From the NCBI GenBank assembly GCA_903813345.2, contig CAIIXF020000004.1, positions 18,087,513 through 18,151,512 of the forward strand: a stretch of 64,000 bases of DNA. Direction: 5' to 3'. Both the position numbers and the translations under genes were made by a program. Each line of letters opens with the position of its first letter. Positions within the stretch are counted from its first letter, which is position 1. Source of the stretch: Owenia fusiformis (lineage: Eukaryota; Annelida; Polychaeta; Sabellida; Oweniidae). The notes beneath the pieces are model-generated. The model was given only the letters and a program-made list of their open reading frames with translations, was not told where the DNA came from and did no database searches. Shown here piece after piece: positions 48,353 through 60,341 of this stretch.

Positions 48353-48610
48353 TCATTCGAAAGATCATAAAAGACTTTATCTATACTGAAAATCTTAGAT
48401 CCAAACATAGTAGAATACGCCGTCAGTCCGCATTTGATTTTTTGAAGTGAGTTTCGTAGATCGTCAGATTTCTCCGACTGATATCGGGTTATCTCAAACT
48501 GGTTCGTTTATAAATACCAATTTCTTTACCGTTGTAAGGCGCATGCGCAAAATTGATTTATAAACCTTATTGGTTGATGGTTTTTCTCCTGCGCATGCGT
48601 GAAGTCTGTT
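48353..48610 (-). promoter_or_regulatory. Candidate promoter and first exon of the glycosyltransferase gene
   Basis: Two NRF1-type cores, GCGCATGCGC at 48539-48548 and GCGCATGCG at 48591-48599, lie 50 bp apart in AT-rich DNA, shortly upstream of the strong minus-strand donor at 48352. This arrangement fits a CpG-containing promoter firing leftwards. Inference only. Confidence 0.35.
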
Positions 48611-49830
48611 GAACAATTATGACGAAGACCGGAGCAAACATTACTAGCTCTTGAACGAAATTCCAAGATTCAGGTCATTTCGCCGTGTTTGCTAAGCGTG
48701 TATACGTGAATGACAAGCTGTTTTGAGTAGATCGGGTACCTGTTTTAGACACAACATTGATTTAGCTTGACATTGATGTGCACATTGGCACTTTTGAGCA
48801 TGTTAATACAAGTTTTTACACGCTTAGCACGAGACGGGTTTTCGAAAAATCTGTTATCTGATTCACTCGATTATCGTATGGATATGCATTTCTGCTGACA
48901 TTTCAACACCACATCACATAGAATTACGATGCAGAATGATAATAAAACACAAAACAACTACTAAATTCCACTTGTTATTTCACAGGAGGTAAAAATGCAA
49001 ACTGCCTAGATTCTTTGTAAGGGTCGTCAGACATCGGATTGGCCGCCATATTTGAAATGAAAATATCACTAAATAGAGGTCTGCGCATGCCTCAACATTT
49101 CGACTGTATATATCAAGTTTTTATCAATGTCATTGAAAGATGGCAACGTTGTTTACATGATACATTCATTTTTATAGAAGTGTCGCTATCTTTTAAATCA
49201 ATAGTAATTAAAAACATGCACTTTGTTTAATATGTGCATGAATGTCTAATGATCTCTGAACTTCAAATGCTTTTTTCTATGTGAGTTATTTTTTCTTGGT
49301 TCAATATTAAAGCAAATCAAACTTTGTGTCATATTTGAGCAAGTGTGTGAGTAACATGTTTCAATGATTATATTTTATTTTTTATTCTAAATTAAATATA
49401 GTGTGCGTTAATCGGAGGTTTTTGAAAAAGGTATATCTGAGGGAAATACAATATAACTACCCGAGGGATCGTAGGGATATACTCTGTATCAAAAATCGAG
49501 CGTTTAATAACTGATTCATCCTATTACTCAAGGAGCGAGGAGGAAATTTCTCAATAAATGGTGTATAGTTGGTTTGGCAGCATTTTCAGTTAGGGGAGAG
49601 TCTTGGATGAAACTTCCACCTAGGTGGTAGCTTCGCAGAGTGGTAGGAAGTTTTTTTAGGGGTTAGCCCCAATGTTCACATTAAATAACCTTAGATATTT
49701 TGATGTTTGTAAGTGACATATATAGATAGCAGTATAATTGATGCTGATCACTCCTAAAGAATTTGAATATTACTACAAAATGTGTACCCAGGGGGCAAAT
49801 TCGTGACACATTTTCTTACTATTTTGATCG
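48611..49830. other. Intergenic, little recognised
   Basis: A partial GCGCATGC copy lies near 49083. A stretch at 49420-49505 (GAGGGAAATACAATATAA, CCCGAGGGATCG, GGATATACTCTGTATC) resembles one arm of the palindrome at 24726. No gene supported. Confidence 0.5.
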
Positions 49831-50004
49831 TAACTATTCAATTAGATACTGTAAGATGTTGGAATTTAATGCATGTGAAGTGCCTAATAGCAGGATTAGT
49901 AACCCTGAAAGATGCATAGCCATGCATTGAAAAGGTAGGAGCTGAGTAAAAAATTGTTGATTCTTCAAAAAATTTGACATTTTTGACAGCTGGATTTTGT
50001 GTAT

Positions 50005-50925
50005 GACTATAGACGACTCCTATAGTTTCTAGATCCATCCCTCTATGATTATGTTTATGGATTTATATTGTGGAACTAAGATGTAAAACATAATTTAGAT
50101 TGGTTTTAAGGAATTTAAAGGTTTTAAACAAGTCCAAAATTTGTAAATATAAGGTTTCAAATTTACGAATGCCAGGTATAACCATGGCTGACCCCTATAG
50201 TTTCTAGACCCATCCCTCTATGATGATATTTATGGTTTTGTAGTGTGACCTAAGATGTAAAACATGATTTATATGGGTTATAAGGAAGTTAAGTGTTTTA
50301 AACAAGTCCAAAATTTGAAAAGTTGCAATTATAAGGTTTCTCAGATGACTCAGGGCTGAACCATGCATGACGTGGACAGATGAGCGCATCTTTATGTGCA
50401 AGGAAGTGGTGGCAATTTGAAGGGGTATAGGATGTATTCTTGCAAGGGTATGAGTATGAACACTTTACTGTCAATGCCACACCTGTCACACCTTCTTCCA
50501 ATAGCCCCTATTCCCCTTGTACTGACTTTTGCAATGTTTGAAACTTGAGTCCGATCTGAATTTTACCCCACTTTGCAAAAGTAATAATTTTTTCGGCCAG
50601 CCATGACTCCCTGTGAATGAATGATATTCCATTGCAACGAGGAGTAATTTGGCTTTTTTGGTACATTGAATTAAAAGGATGCAGTCAGTATTGGTTTTAT
50701 GTTTTCTTCCAATATTGCATTGGGCTCCGTACACTGACTTTTGCTATGTTTATAACTTGGTCCCAAGCTAATTTTGGCCCATTTTGCAAATGGAATTATT
50801 ACTCGCCCAACCATGACCAAATATCAACGAATGATATATCATTGTAAAGAGGAGACACATGGCGTTATGGCGCATTGAATGAAATCAATGCTGTTATTAC
50901 TGGTTTTGTGCCTTTTCCGAGATAA
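50005..50925. repeat. Two local tandem duplications
   Basis: A block with CCTATAGTTTCTAGA and AACAAGTCCAAAATTTG occurs at about 50018-50145 and 50190-50320. A second block with CACTGACTTTTGC-type start and GAATGATAT is present at about 50490-50690 and 50700-50905, about 208 bp apart. Both pairs are diverged. Confidence 0.65.
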
Positions 50926-51097
50926 CAATCTCTTGCGTTTTTTGATACGCACTGTATTATCATCGTTGAAATATTTGATCCATCAAATAATGAAGTGAGA
51001 AAGGGATGGATGAGCTAGTTCAAATTTTAAATACAGTAAAAGTAGTTCACTTTTCTTTAATTTTCATAAACCCTTAACACCCTTTCGCCTATTGATG

Positions 51098-52630
51098 TCG
51101 CAAATTGCAGTACTTTTTAAATGTGGGTTAAATTTTAAAGATTGGGTTTACTGGGGCAAGGGTTAGATGTTGAGACCTTTTTAGAAAAGAATGCAAATTG
51201 CAGTACTATTTAAATGTGGGTTAAATGTTAAAGGTTGGGTTTACTGGTGCAGGGTTAGATGTTAAGACATTTTAAGAAAAGAATATGCAAATTGCAGTAC
51301 TATTTAAATGTGGGTTAAATGTTAAAGATTGGGTTTACTGGGGCAGGGTTAGATGTTGAGACCTCTTTAGAAAAGAATATGCAAATTGCAGTACTATTTA
51401 AATGTGGTTATCTAGTAGCAGTTGTGTAGCAGATTGGTGATTTAGTAAGTATCTGCAATGGGTGATGAGGGGGAACCCTGACACAGAAACTCAGGTGAGA
51501 TCATTTCAATTTTCTAAAGAGTAAGTCTTTCCATCATGAGTTCCATTATGCTATCATGTATCCATATTAATATATAATGGGACTTATGGGAACCATCAGT
51601 GAATAGATAACTATTTAAATGTGGGTTAAATGTTAAAGATTGGGTTTACTGGGGCAGGGTTAGATGTTGAGACCTCTTTAGAAAAGAATATGCAAATTGC
51701 AGTACTATTTAAATGTGGGTTAAATGTTAAAGGTTGGGTTTACTGGTGCAGGGTTAGATGTTAAGACATTTTAAGAAAAGAATATGCAAATTGCAGTACT
51801 ATTTAAATGTGGGTTAAATGTTAAAGGTTGTGTTTACTGGGGCAGGGTTAGATGTTGAGACCTTTTTAGAAAAGAATATGCAAATTGCAGTACTATTTAA
51901 ATGTGGGTTAAATGTTAAAGGTTGGGTTTACTGGGGCAGGGTTAGATGTTAAGACATTTTAAGAAAAGAATATGCAAATTGTAGTACTATTTAAATGTGG
52001 GTTAAATGTTAAAGGTTGGGTTTACTGGGGCAGGGTTAGATGTTACGACATTTTAAGAAAAGAATATGCAAATTGCAGTACTATTTAAATGTTGGTTAAA
52101 TGTTAAAGGTTGGGTTTACTTGTGCAGGGTTAGATGTTAAGACATTTTAAGAAAAGAATATGCAAATTGCAGTACTATTTAAATGTGGGTTTAATGTTAA
52201 AGGTTGGGTTTACTGGTGCAGGGTTAGATGTTAAGACATTTTAAGAAAATAATATGCAAATTGCAGTACTATTTAAACGTGGGTTAAATGTTAAAGGTTG
52301 TGTTTACTGGGGCAGGGTTAGATGTTGAGACCTTTTTAGAAAAGAATATGCAAATTGCAGTACTATTTAAATGTGGGTTAAATGTTAAAGGTTGGGTTTA
52401 CTGGGGCAGGGTTAGATGTTAAGACATTTTAAGAAAAGAATATGCAAATTGCAGTACTATTTAAATGTGGGTTAAATGTTAAAGGTTTGGTTTACTGGGG
52501 CAGGGTTAGATGTTAAGACATTTTAAGAAAGAAATATGCAAATTGCAGTACTATTTAAATGTGGGTTAAATGTTAAAGATTGGGTTTACTGGGGCAGGGT
52601 TAGATATTGAGACATTTTAAGAAAATAATA
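51098..52630. repeat. 94-bp tandem array with ATGCAAAT in nearly every unit
   Basis: About 14 units of 94-95 bp, each with ATATGCAAATTGCAGTACTA, TTTAAATGTGGGTTAAATG and GGCAGGGTTAGATGTT. Units end either in AAGACATTTTAAG or GAGACCTTTTTAG, and the two types partly alternate. A 200-bp unrelated segment (51408-51608) interrupts the array. It starts just past the likely 3' end of neuroligin. Confidence 0.9.
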
Positions 52631-52698
52631 TAATTGTAACAAACGTTTTGGTGATAATTAAGTCTCTATTTATTTTTACATGGTTTAACCTAATATGA

Positions 52699-52704
52699 TT
52701 TATT
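52699..52704 (-). terminator. Candidate polyadenylation signal of neuroligin
   Basis: AATAAA on the minus strand, about 525 nt after the stop codon; another lies at 52669-52674. A 3' end here would fall immediately before the tandem array. Confidence 0.4.
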
Positions 52705-53121
52705 TCTCGTACCATGCATACCTAAAAATGAAGCATTTACAAAATACAATGGATAACACCATGTTCATCAATGTAACAAGTGTCCTGCTATAATCCTTGT
52801 TCTTTTTCTAAAAATGTACTAGCATAATTTCACGAAATATTCATTTCTATATTGGAATTTTAGGCTGTTGTAGAATGTACCCAGATCAGCCCATAAACGG
52901 GCTCTTGGTCAACCACACACATTCCATGAGTTTGACAACAGGAGGCTACCTTCTGGATCACACTGTCTCTAAAACCTGTGTATGTTTAGCGATAAATTAA
53001 TCATTTTCCAATAAACTATAATTGTAATCAAGGAACAAAATGAAGATTTAAACATTATCACATGCGTCACCCTTTAAACAACAACATGCTTTAACAAGCT
53101 ATTAAATGAAGATTTCAATTT

Positions 53122-53143
53122 GCCAAACTTATGGAGGGGGTGT
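53122..53143. mobile_element. Solo mariner-like end
   Basis: GCCAAACTTATGGAGGGGG followed by TGTA matches the right tips of the elements at 29853-30059 and 39823-45195. No left partner is seen; it lies in the neuroligin 3' UTR. Confidence 0.5.
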
Positions 53144-53227
53144 AATTAGGTCTCCCACACAGGCTTGCATAAACTAATGGCATATACTCAAGTTTTTTAA
53201 GTTACTAGCTAGCTATGTCTATCTTAA

Positions 53228-54399
53228 CTAAACAACTGTCGTCACTTCCTGTTCCTGGGTACTTGGAGACATCGATTTTTCTAAACTGTGGTTTCCTTGA
53301 CCAGAGTCAGGACTATATGTCTTCCTGATGACTATACTGTTGCCTGACTCTGCAAGGCCATTTCCTCCTAAACTATGAGCTGACTCGTCTGCTTTTCTAA
53401 TGCTGACAATATTTGGCCGTCTTGCCGTTGATGGGCTTTGGCTTCTATGGTTACTGTACACTCTTGTTGGTGATTTGTCTCTTTGGGAATGATTACCATA
53501 ACAACGCGGGGGAGATCTATCATGTGACAAATATTCTCGTGAATGTGATCTCGAAGGTGGTTGAGGTGGAATAACTGGAATCCCAGGGGGATGAATTGTA
53601 TTGCTGATGTATTGGTTCCCAGGGGCGTTATATATTGGCGACCCATTAGCTGGTGGTGGGGGTGGGGGTAGAGTGGTCACGTGATGGTTTTGGGTCAAGT
53701 AATTGGGTGGTGGTGAGGGTAGTGAGCCGCTATCTGTAGTGTCAGTGACACCTATATTCATTGTCTTATTTGGACTAGGGGAAGCCCTCACTAACGGGCT
53801 ATGCACGGTTGGGCTGCCAGGAGAGCCAGGGGAGTGTAATAATTGCGAGTGAACCATGCCTGGTTGCTGAATATCTCTCTCTTTTTCGAAGTCCACATCG
53901 CATTCATATTGAGCTTGCATTTCTTTCTCTTTTTCTCGCTGTCTTCTCTTATCCTTTTGGTAATACAGTCCTGCAAAGATCAGGATATTCAGGAATAACA
54001 GAGAACAGCCGACAGCGATGGTAATACTTAAAGAGAGCTTGTTATCCTTTTCTTTCTGTGGTGCTTTCTTTTTAATAGTTGGTGGTGTGTATCTTGGAGT
54101 TGGGGAAGTGGGTGGGAGTGTTTTATTGATTGTTGAGTTTGGTCGGTCGTTAGGAGGATGGTGTTTTGTGGTTTTAGATGGTCGTGTCCTGCGTGGTGGG
54201 GGTGTTGGGGATGACGGGAAGGGTGGGGGCTTTGTGATGTATAATCCACTGGCATATGATGACATATTGTCGTGGTCGTTAAGTTGGTGAAGTGGTGCAG
54301 TGTCCTCAAATGAATCAGAAGTATGTACATTTGGAATAAGATCTCGCCACAAGGCTATCTTGTTAGCCCTATAGTTCCCCTTTACCTCGGGCCGCATAC
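53228..54399 (-). CDS. Neuroligin last exon: stalk, TM, tail
   Basis: Acceptor TTTTTACAG. It encodes [18 protein letters not shown], a stalk with [14 protein letters not shown], the conserved membrane segment, and a cytoplasmic tail with [20 protein letters not shown] and repeated SPP/SPT sites. The last four residues are TTVV. Confidence 0.93.
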
Positions 54400-57300
54400 C
54401 TGTAAAAATACATAACAGTTTATGATAATGACTAACTGGCTGGAGCTAAATGGAATATTATAAATTGTTATACTCTACAGGATGACCCAAAAACAGAACC
54501 CATAACTTAAACTCAACGATCTTTTAATTCTGTTTTGTTTGTCACTTGGTGCAAGATTTAACTAGCTGATCCTCGATATTGAATAATCATGAGATCAAAT
54601 ATCGGCAGTAGAGCACTTGAAATCTTTGTCGTTATTGTGTTATTCTAAATTAAAACTTAGACAAATGTAAATGTAACTTCATGACTTCATGGTTTCAACA
54701 CTTATATATTACTTAAAAGCGAATTGTACGATTTTACCATATTTTACCATTTTACCATATCATATTCTATGATAATTAGTTATAATCAAACCTATGTGGA
54801 GATAATGTTTGCTTTTGGAAGTAAATGTGGGCCATTGGATATCCACGAAACGATTCTTTACTCTTCCTCCGTGCACGGAACTTTGCTTTATGGGAATATT
54901 AGGATCACTGAAATCAATAGAAATATAATTTAAAACATTTGGCCAAGCAGCTTCCTTTGCCGATGAAGTAGTTCTCTCAATGTCGAGACGACGCAAAAGC
55001 AAGATTATTGAAACTTTTTGAAAAAATATACCAGCATGTTAACAAACACCTAACAACGGTTTGAATAAATCAACCATTTTCTTTGATTTAAGTTTTGACG
55101 AATTGAACGCAATTTCGGGTGAAAGCATCCTCGAATTATGTATAGTTCCTCTCAGATGGTTCACGTCATTTTGAGCTTTGTAAAAGTGTTTGTTAGTATT
55201 TTATTGTTAGAATTTCTTAGTATTTTCATCCTTTTCATGAATAACGTACGTAGAAAGCAGTATTTTTATCCATATGAGATGGATGAATCCGCATCGCATT
55301 AAGACAAGCTGAATTGCAGCCAATATAAAAATGCCAGCTTTAAGGACAGTACTCAAGTAGATTTTTATTAAAACTGGACAAATATTGTTGTTCATAAAGT
55401 ATTTCGAAATGTTGACACAGCCATTTTAGTAGAATGTGTCACTATTAAGTTTAATATTAACTACATGTTTATAGATGTACTACCCTGCGAGCAGAGTCTA
55501 GTTATAAACTCTGAAAACGAAGCTCTCTTTTAAGAAATGAAGTCGAACGAATGCAAAGGGTATGGATGCACATAGATTTGCCTCAAGTCTCACTGACAAA
55601 AGTGTTAATCTGAATAAATAAATAAATAGTACCAAATAAATAAACAAAATTATTTGTTTCTTCTGATCTGTAGGGGTTTGCATTATTTATAGGACTATGT
55701 CAAGTTTTGCCCTGGAACCTAAAATACAATTTCAATCTAACGAAATAAGCTGTGTAACAGCCAGGGGAAATGAAGTGCCATCTTTTTAATTCTTTAATAT
55801 TTCTTCGTCAATATAGAAATGGTCTATATAGGCTATGGCTGCCATCTGGCGGCAGATATGTGGTGTCATTCACCATTTAAGGTGTCACTACGGTTATTCA
55901 TTGAAAACTATTGAAAAAAATTCACAAAATTCAAGTTCTTGGGTATGTAACGCAATTTTCGAGCGAATAAACATTTCTTCATATAACATTTATATTTTGT
56001 TATTTAAAAAGAGAATCAGATATGGCGAGTACACTAAACAAAAAATTGTTTCAATTTTAGAATATTTTTGGCTCATGTCATTCCTTGCCATGTCTATTTT
56101 CTAAAAATCACAAAAGTGCATACTAGGAAAACTAAAGGTTTTTACAATAATGTACTATTTTTCTATAAGAATGGTTGCCATTCTTATTATCTGGGAGAAT
56201 TTAAACATTTTCACTCATTTTTGCCCTTTGAATCATTAATAACTTCACACCAATTTATAATATATTGTGAATCTTTTGGGAGATATTGTATTTGATATTG
56301 TAAGGAATAGATTGGTAGGTCAATTATACATGTTGCTTGTAATTTTGTCACCCCCTACAGATCAGATTCTGCATTTAATCTTTAATAAGCATGCTCATGA
56401 TCCCTATAATATGTTATATTTAAATTTATGACGTTTGTCAGGGAAGTAAGAAACTAGTACAATGATCATATAAATAAAGTAGGTCAAAACTAGGAAGAAT
56501 GATCAATCCAAATTTCTTGCAGGACGCAGTGACTGATAATGAAAAGAAATAGGAGGTCGATTTATAACAAGAAACCACCTACCCTGTTTTGACAAAATTC
56601 GACCAGAAGCGCATAATTGCTTCGGCCAGCATACGTTCTGACCGAGTGTACACTGATTGGAAAGGATCAATCCCATCAGCTAGTGGAGCACCAAAAATAT
56701 ATAACAGATCATCTCCATCCACTCCACCCGCCCATCGAGGATAACTATCCATCCGTGACGGATAACTGAATCCGTAGAAATATGTGTTGTTCCATCTAGA
56801 GTGGTATTCGGCTACCTCCATCATTGGTGTGACGTACTGTCCGTCGCTAAGCATATCCATTACGCTATCACGTATCGCTTTTGGATCACGATGGCGTTCA
56901 TAGTCGGTGTAGTGATGTGATAGAATATCATAGATTTTTTGCTTATGGTATTTATAAATGTTACGTATATATGTGCGAACTATTTTTCTTTTTCTTGATT
57001 CTGTTATTCCGTGTTCAATTTCGTCTTGATTAAAATACATAAATCCTTCATTTCTCATAACACCCAGTAGGACATTGGAGTCACCAAATGTTGAGATCGG
57101 CTTTTTCATAAGCCTCTCGACGTCCTTTGGAAGCACAGTGCGTCTATCAACAACTGGGCCAAAGCCCGTGAAATATTTTGGGGGTTTTATTTGAGCCTTT
57201 ACAAGGTCCTTATATGGAATGTCCTTGAAACATAACAGCAGACGTCTGGAATCATCCAGCGCATGCGAACAGTTCACTTTGTCTGCCAGACGTTTGGTGT

Positions 57301-60300
57301 AATGAAGTGGATCGTGCGAGATCGCCCAAGTCGTTAAAGCAGACCCACTGAGAAGAATGGCATTCTTGAACAAATTGCTTTCAGCACCTGTAACGTCAAT
57401 ACACATATTTAAAGGTGGTTTGGTAAAAAAATGACCAAGTAAAACCTGTCTAATCCGAACGAAACTGGGATCGGGCAAATCGGGCTTCACATTTCAAAGT
57501 TTTTTCTTGATTTTCTAATATATGAGTCAATGGGAGATCACAAAATTTGAACCTAGAAAGTGTTCACATTTTTCCGATCAGGAAGGTGCATTGGATCCAC
57601 AGGTTTCACTGTATTTTTCAAATAATCGTTTATTGTTTTACACACTGTCGTCTACGTTACTTGTTGTTTAAAATGTTTTGAGGCCTGGGTGTTATGGTAA
57701 AGAGGGTTCTTGATGACCTTTGAATGATACGGCTGTGTTTAATGCAAATTGATTACCACCTACATGATGTGTGAGATTATCGAAAATATGCATTATTCCT
57801 CAATATATCTACGGGTCCTAATTCCTCATTTATGGATTTATCAGACTTGGAATGCCAATGTTTTCATTGAGTGTTTTTGTATACAAATGCATTGTAATGC
57901 AGAGATCTAGTGACTATTAACACAAATACGCACGTATTGTAGTTTGCACTGCCATTTAATCAATGAATTTAAGGCAGTTTGTGTATGTCAGGGTGTCCTA
58001 ATAAGGGGATCCATGTCTTGATCATGCAATCACGTTTTTTGAAGAACGTCTGTGAGCTTTTACCTTGCATTATTTATACGTTGTGGATACCTTTTGTCGA
58101 TAGATTTGTGTGTACAAAGAGCCTTCTTGTCTCATACATCATATAACTTTGCATTTTAATTCAAAGGTGTATGACAATGCTAACATGCGAGATATAGCAT
58201 GGCTTTCCAATCAGTTCTGTTGTGTAGCTATTTTCAAGTTTCAGTCATTCATTTCTTTATCATTTTTCTCAAAATCAATTACTTGGTGAGGACGAATTAT
58301 TTCTAACTCAACATTTTTCTATGATTACAAATGGTACTAGGGTTATGGATCGGCCTCTATCATTGAACACTACCTTTAGTTACATTGAGTCATTATTAAA
58401 CATTACCTTTAGTAACTGGAGACACGAGTAGCAGATTAACAAGAGCAGCACCATAACCTTGGCCCATGACCGTAATCTTTTCGCGGTCGCCATGGAAAGC
58501 GCCAATATTGCCCCTAATCCAGTGAAGGGCCGCTGCAATGTCCAGCAGTGCATAGTTACCCGGGGCCTCGCTGTCCCCAGTAGTCAGAAACCCTGCAATT
58601 ATTAATGAATATATAAACCAATATAGGCGATGCATGCTTTATTTCACTCTTATTTAGGTAGTCTAACCGACCTATCCCACATGGTTTTAATGTACCCCAT
58701 AGTAGTCTATAGTGGGGTTACAGTTGCAAGGACTTTACGTTTGTCTATATAGGTCAAAGAATGACTGTCTTACTTTATTAACAAGAGGAAAGTTCGGCAA
58801 AATTGAATACAGGGCACTCTATCATAGAATGGAACGGATATCAAGTTTACAGATTTTTAGAGAGGTCAACTAATAATGGTGAGTATTTGAATAATTTCAT
58901 CCAAATCTCAAATTAAAAAAATGTTAAGCAGCCATATCAATGACATATTTATCAATACGTCCTTGGGTGCCAAGAGCCAATTATCGACGAGGTCTTGTAA
59001 GTCAAGATCACTTCTGAGATATAGCATTTAACTTTTCCTAATACCTGTAATGATATATCGAAGAGCTCCGATTAATAATTATGTATTTATTTGAAAGAGC
59101 AGTGCACTTTGGTCCCTTCGCAATGTAATGTTAAATGTTACATAGATAACAACGGTGAAATAAATTATATATATATTCATCATGGGATAGACGTATTTAA
59201 AAGTGTTATTATTCAATTTTGAGAAAAAATCATGATGATTGCTATATTTATTTTATGATTGTTTTACGAAAAGATATTCCCCTTTATGGTATACTTATTG
59301 ATTAAATAATTTTGATTCCCGACTAATATACTTTAATAGGTATATAAATATAGCATATTATTAGTTGAGCGTTAATAAATACTCTAGATAAATAAAAAAG
59401 ACAAAGTTCACTGACCTAGTTCTTGTACTTTTAAAATATAGGTCACTGAATATTCCTAATTTCATACATTGTAGAAAATCATTAACCCCCAACTAGTGAT
59501 TTAGATAGATTAGATCATCCTTGCTGCAAATGAAGTCCTTTGAAGAAGGATGGATTAGATAGACTCTTTGTGCAATATTACAAGATGTAGACCATCACGC
59601 GGTCCTAACTTCGACCGTTAATGAATTTTTGACCTACCAGGTGCTTGAAAATCAAGGATTGCAAGTCTCATACTTCATCGTTTTTCTTCAAACTTATACC
59701 ATTAAAAGCAGAACAAAATTGCCTTTCTGTCGGTGCATTACTCTATTGTTAGAAGGCCTTCTTACAGCTGGGGACCAAAATGCCGCTGGAAGTAGGGAGT
59801 CTGTTGAAGAGAATAATGGACCATCGGAAAGGAATTTGTTTTATGCTTTGAATGGAACAAGTTTGAAGAAAAACGGTGCAGTATGAGACTCGTAATCCTT
59901 GATTTTCAAACATCCGGTAGGTCAAAAATTCAAATTAACGGTCGAAGTTAGGACCGCGTGACCATGTATGGAATGAGCTATATGAACCTGAAAAACATGA
60001 AACTCCCAATAGGATCGGATTAAAATATCTGAACATACGGAACCACCTTAACGATTTGGAATTTATTCATTACCGTTTATAAATGCTATTAAACCCTACA
60101 AATGGTTAAAAATCGTGTAGTTAACTATAGTATAAGATCGGTCGTGGTAACCTTGTTAAGGTACCTATAAGACACAAGGATTTACCTAATGGTCCCAAAC
60201 GGTAGTTAAGTGTAATGACGATAATCTGACCAAAGCTAGCGAGCACAGAGCCATCGTAAGCATTCCCGGTCCCAGATTCGTACGATTCTCCATGAATGAA

Positions 60301-60341
60301 AACCAACACGGGATACGGGTCTCTTTTGGTTGAATTTTCAC
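53228..60341 (-). CDS. Neuroligin, 3' five exons (5' part outside window)
   Basis: Exons in transcript order: 60341-60186, 58592-58407, 57387-56583, 54907-54792 and 54399-53228, with phases 1,1,1,2,1 and consistent GT-AG sites; about 811 residues are covered. Neuroligins are postsynaptic adhesion proteins with an inactive cholinesterase-like ectodomain that bind neurexin. Visible: [47 protein letters not shown], then MGQGYGAA where an esterase has GxSxG, so the nucleophile is Gly. At the usual catalytic His position (vertebrate AHGDE) it has VDGDD, so His is missing too. The chain continues with YLHIGMRPEV, a Pro-rich stalk, the membrane segment [29 protein letters not shown], and a Pro/Ser-rich tail ending TTVV, a class I PDZ ligand. 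The signal peptide and first esterase exons were not found up to 64000. Confidence 0.93.
54792..54907 (-). CDS. Neuroligin exon: end of esterase-like domain
   Basis: 116 nt between TTTCAG and a GTTTG donor (phase 2 to 1). It encodes [17 protein letters not shown] and KHYLHI, matching the conserved DPN and YLHIG parts. Confidence 0.88.
54908..56582. other. Neuroligin intron, nothing else recognised
   Basis: AT-rich intron without further exons or clear repeats. Confidence 0.5.
56583..57387 (-). CDS. Neuroligin large ectodomain exon
   Basis: 805 nt with acceptor GTTACAG and donor GG|GTAGGT. It encodes [17 protein letters not shown], a Cys pair (VNCSH, LLLCFKD), [27 protein letters not shown] and FWSNFVKTG, in the order found in neuroligins. 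Confidence 0.93.
57388..58406. other. Neuroligin intron, nothing else recognised
   Basis: No exon, repeat or RNA gene supported. Confidence 0.5.
58407..58592 (-). CDS. Neuroligin exon with degenerate catalytic elbow
   Basis: 186 nt, phase 1-1, acceptor AATTGCAG and donor G|GTAATG. It encodes [29 protein letters not shown] and [17 protein letters not shown]. Confidence 0.93.
58593..60185. other. Neuroligin intron carrying a MITE
   Basis: The only structure seen is the element at 59596-59960; the rest is AT-rich without exons. Confidence 0.5.
59591..59965. mobile_element. 365-bp MITE, 5-bp TSD, 5'-CAC ends
   Basis: ACCAT at 59591-59595 and 59961-59965 flank inverted ends CACGCGGTCCTAACTTCGAC and its inverse. 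The inverted match runs on imperfectly for about 115 bp. 5-bp duplications with CAC termini are typical of Transib elements (relatives of RAG1), but this copy has no transposase, so the assignment is tentative. Confidence 0.7.
60186..60341 (-). CDS. Neuroligin exon (first one visible)
   Basis: 156 nt, phase 1-1, acceptor TATTTTCAG and donor G|GTAAAT. It encodes [28 protein letters not shown] and ITLNYRLGP, the oxyanion-hole region of the esterase fold. Confidence 0.93.
   Translation of the reverse strand: MKIQPKETRIPCWFSFMENRTNLGPGMLTMALCSLALVRLSSLHLTTVWDH

Noticed and set aside
51098-52630. Repeat array considered as CRISPR
   Set aside because: Units are contiguous 94-bp tandem copies without spacers, in a eukaryotic genome.
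54018-54330. Frames opposite or shifted to the neuroligin stalk
   Set aside because: By-products of Pro-rich coding sequence; the neuroligin frame is supported by the conserved membrane segment.
59629-59886. 85-codon frame
   Set aside because: Lies almost wholly within the CAC-ended MITE and reads its inverted arms.
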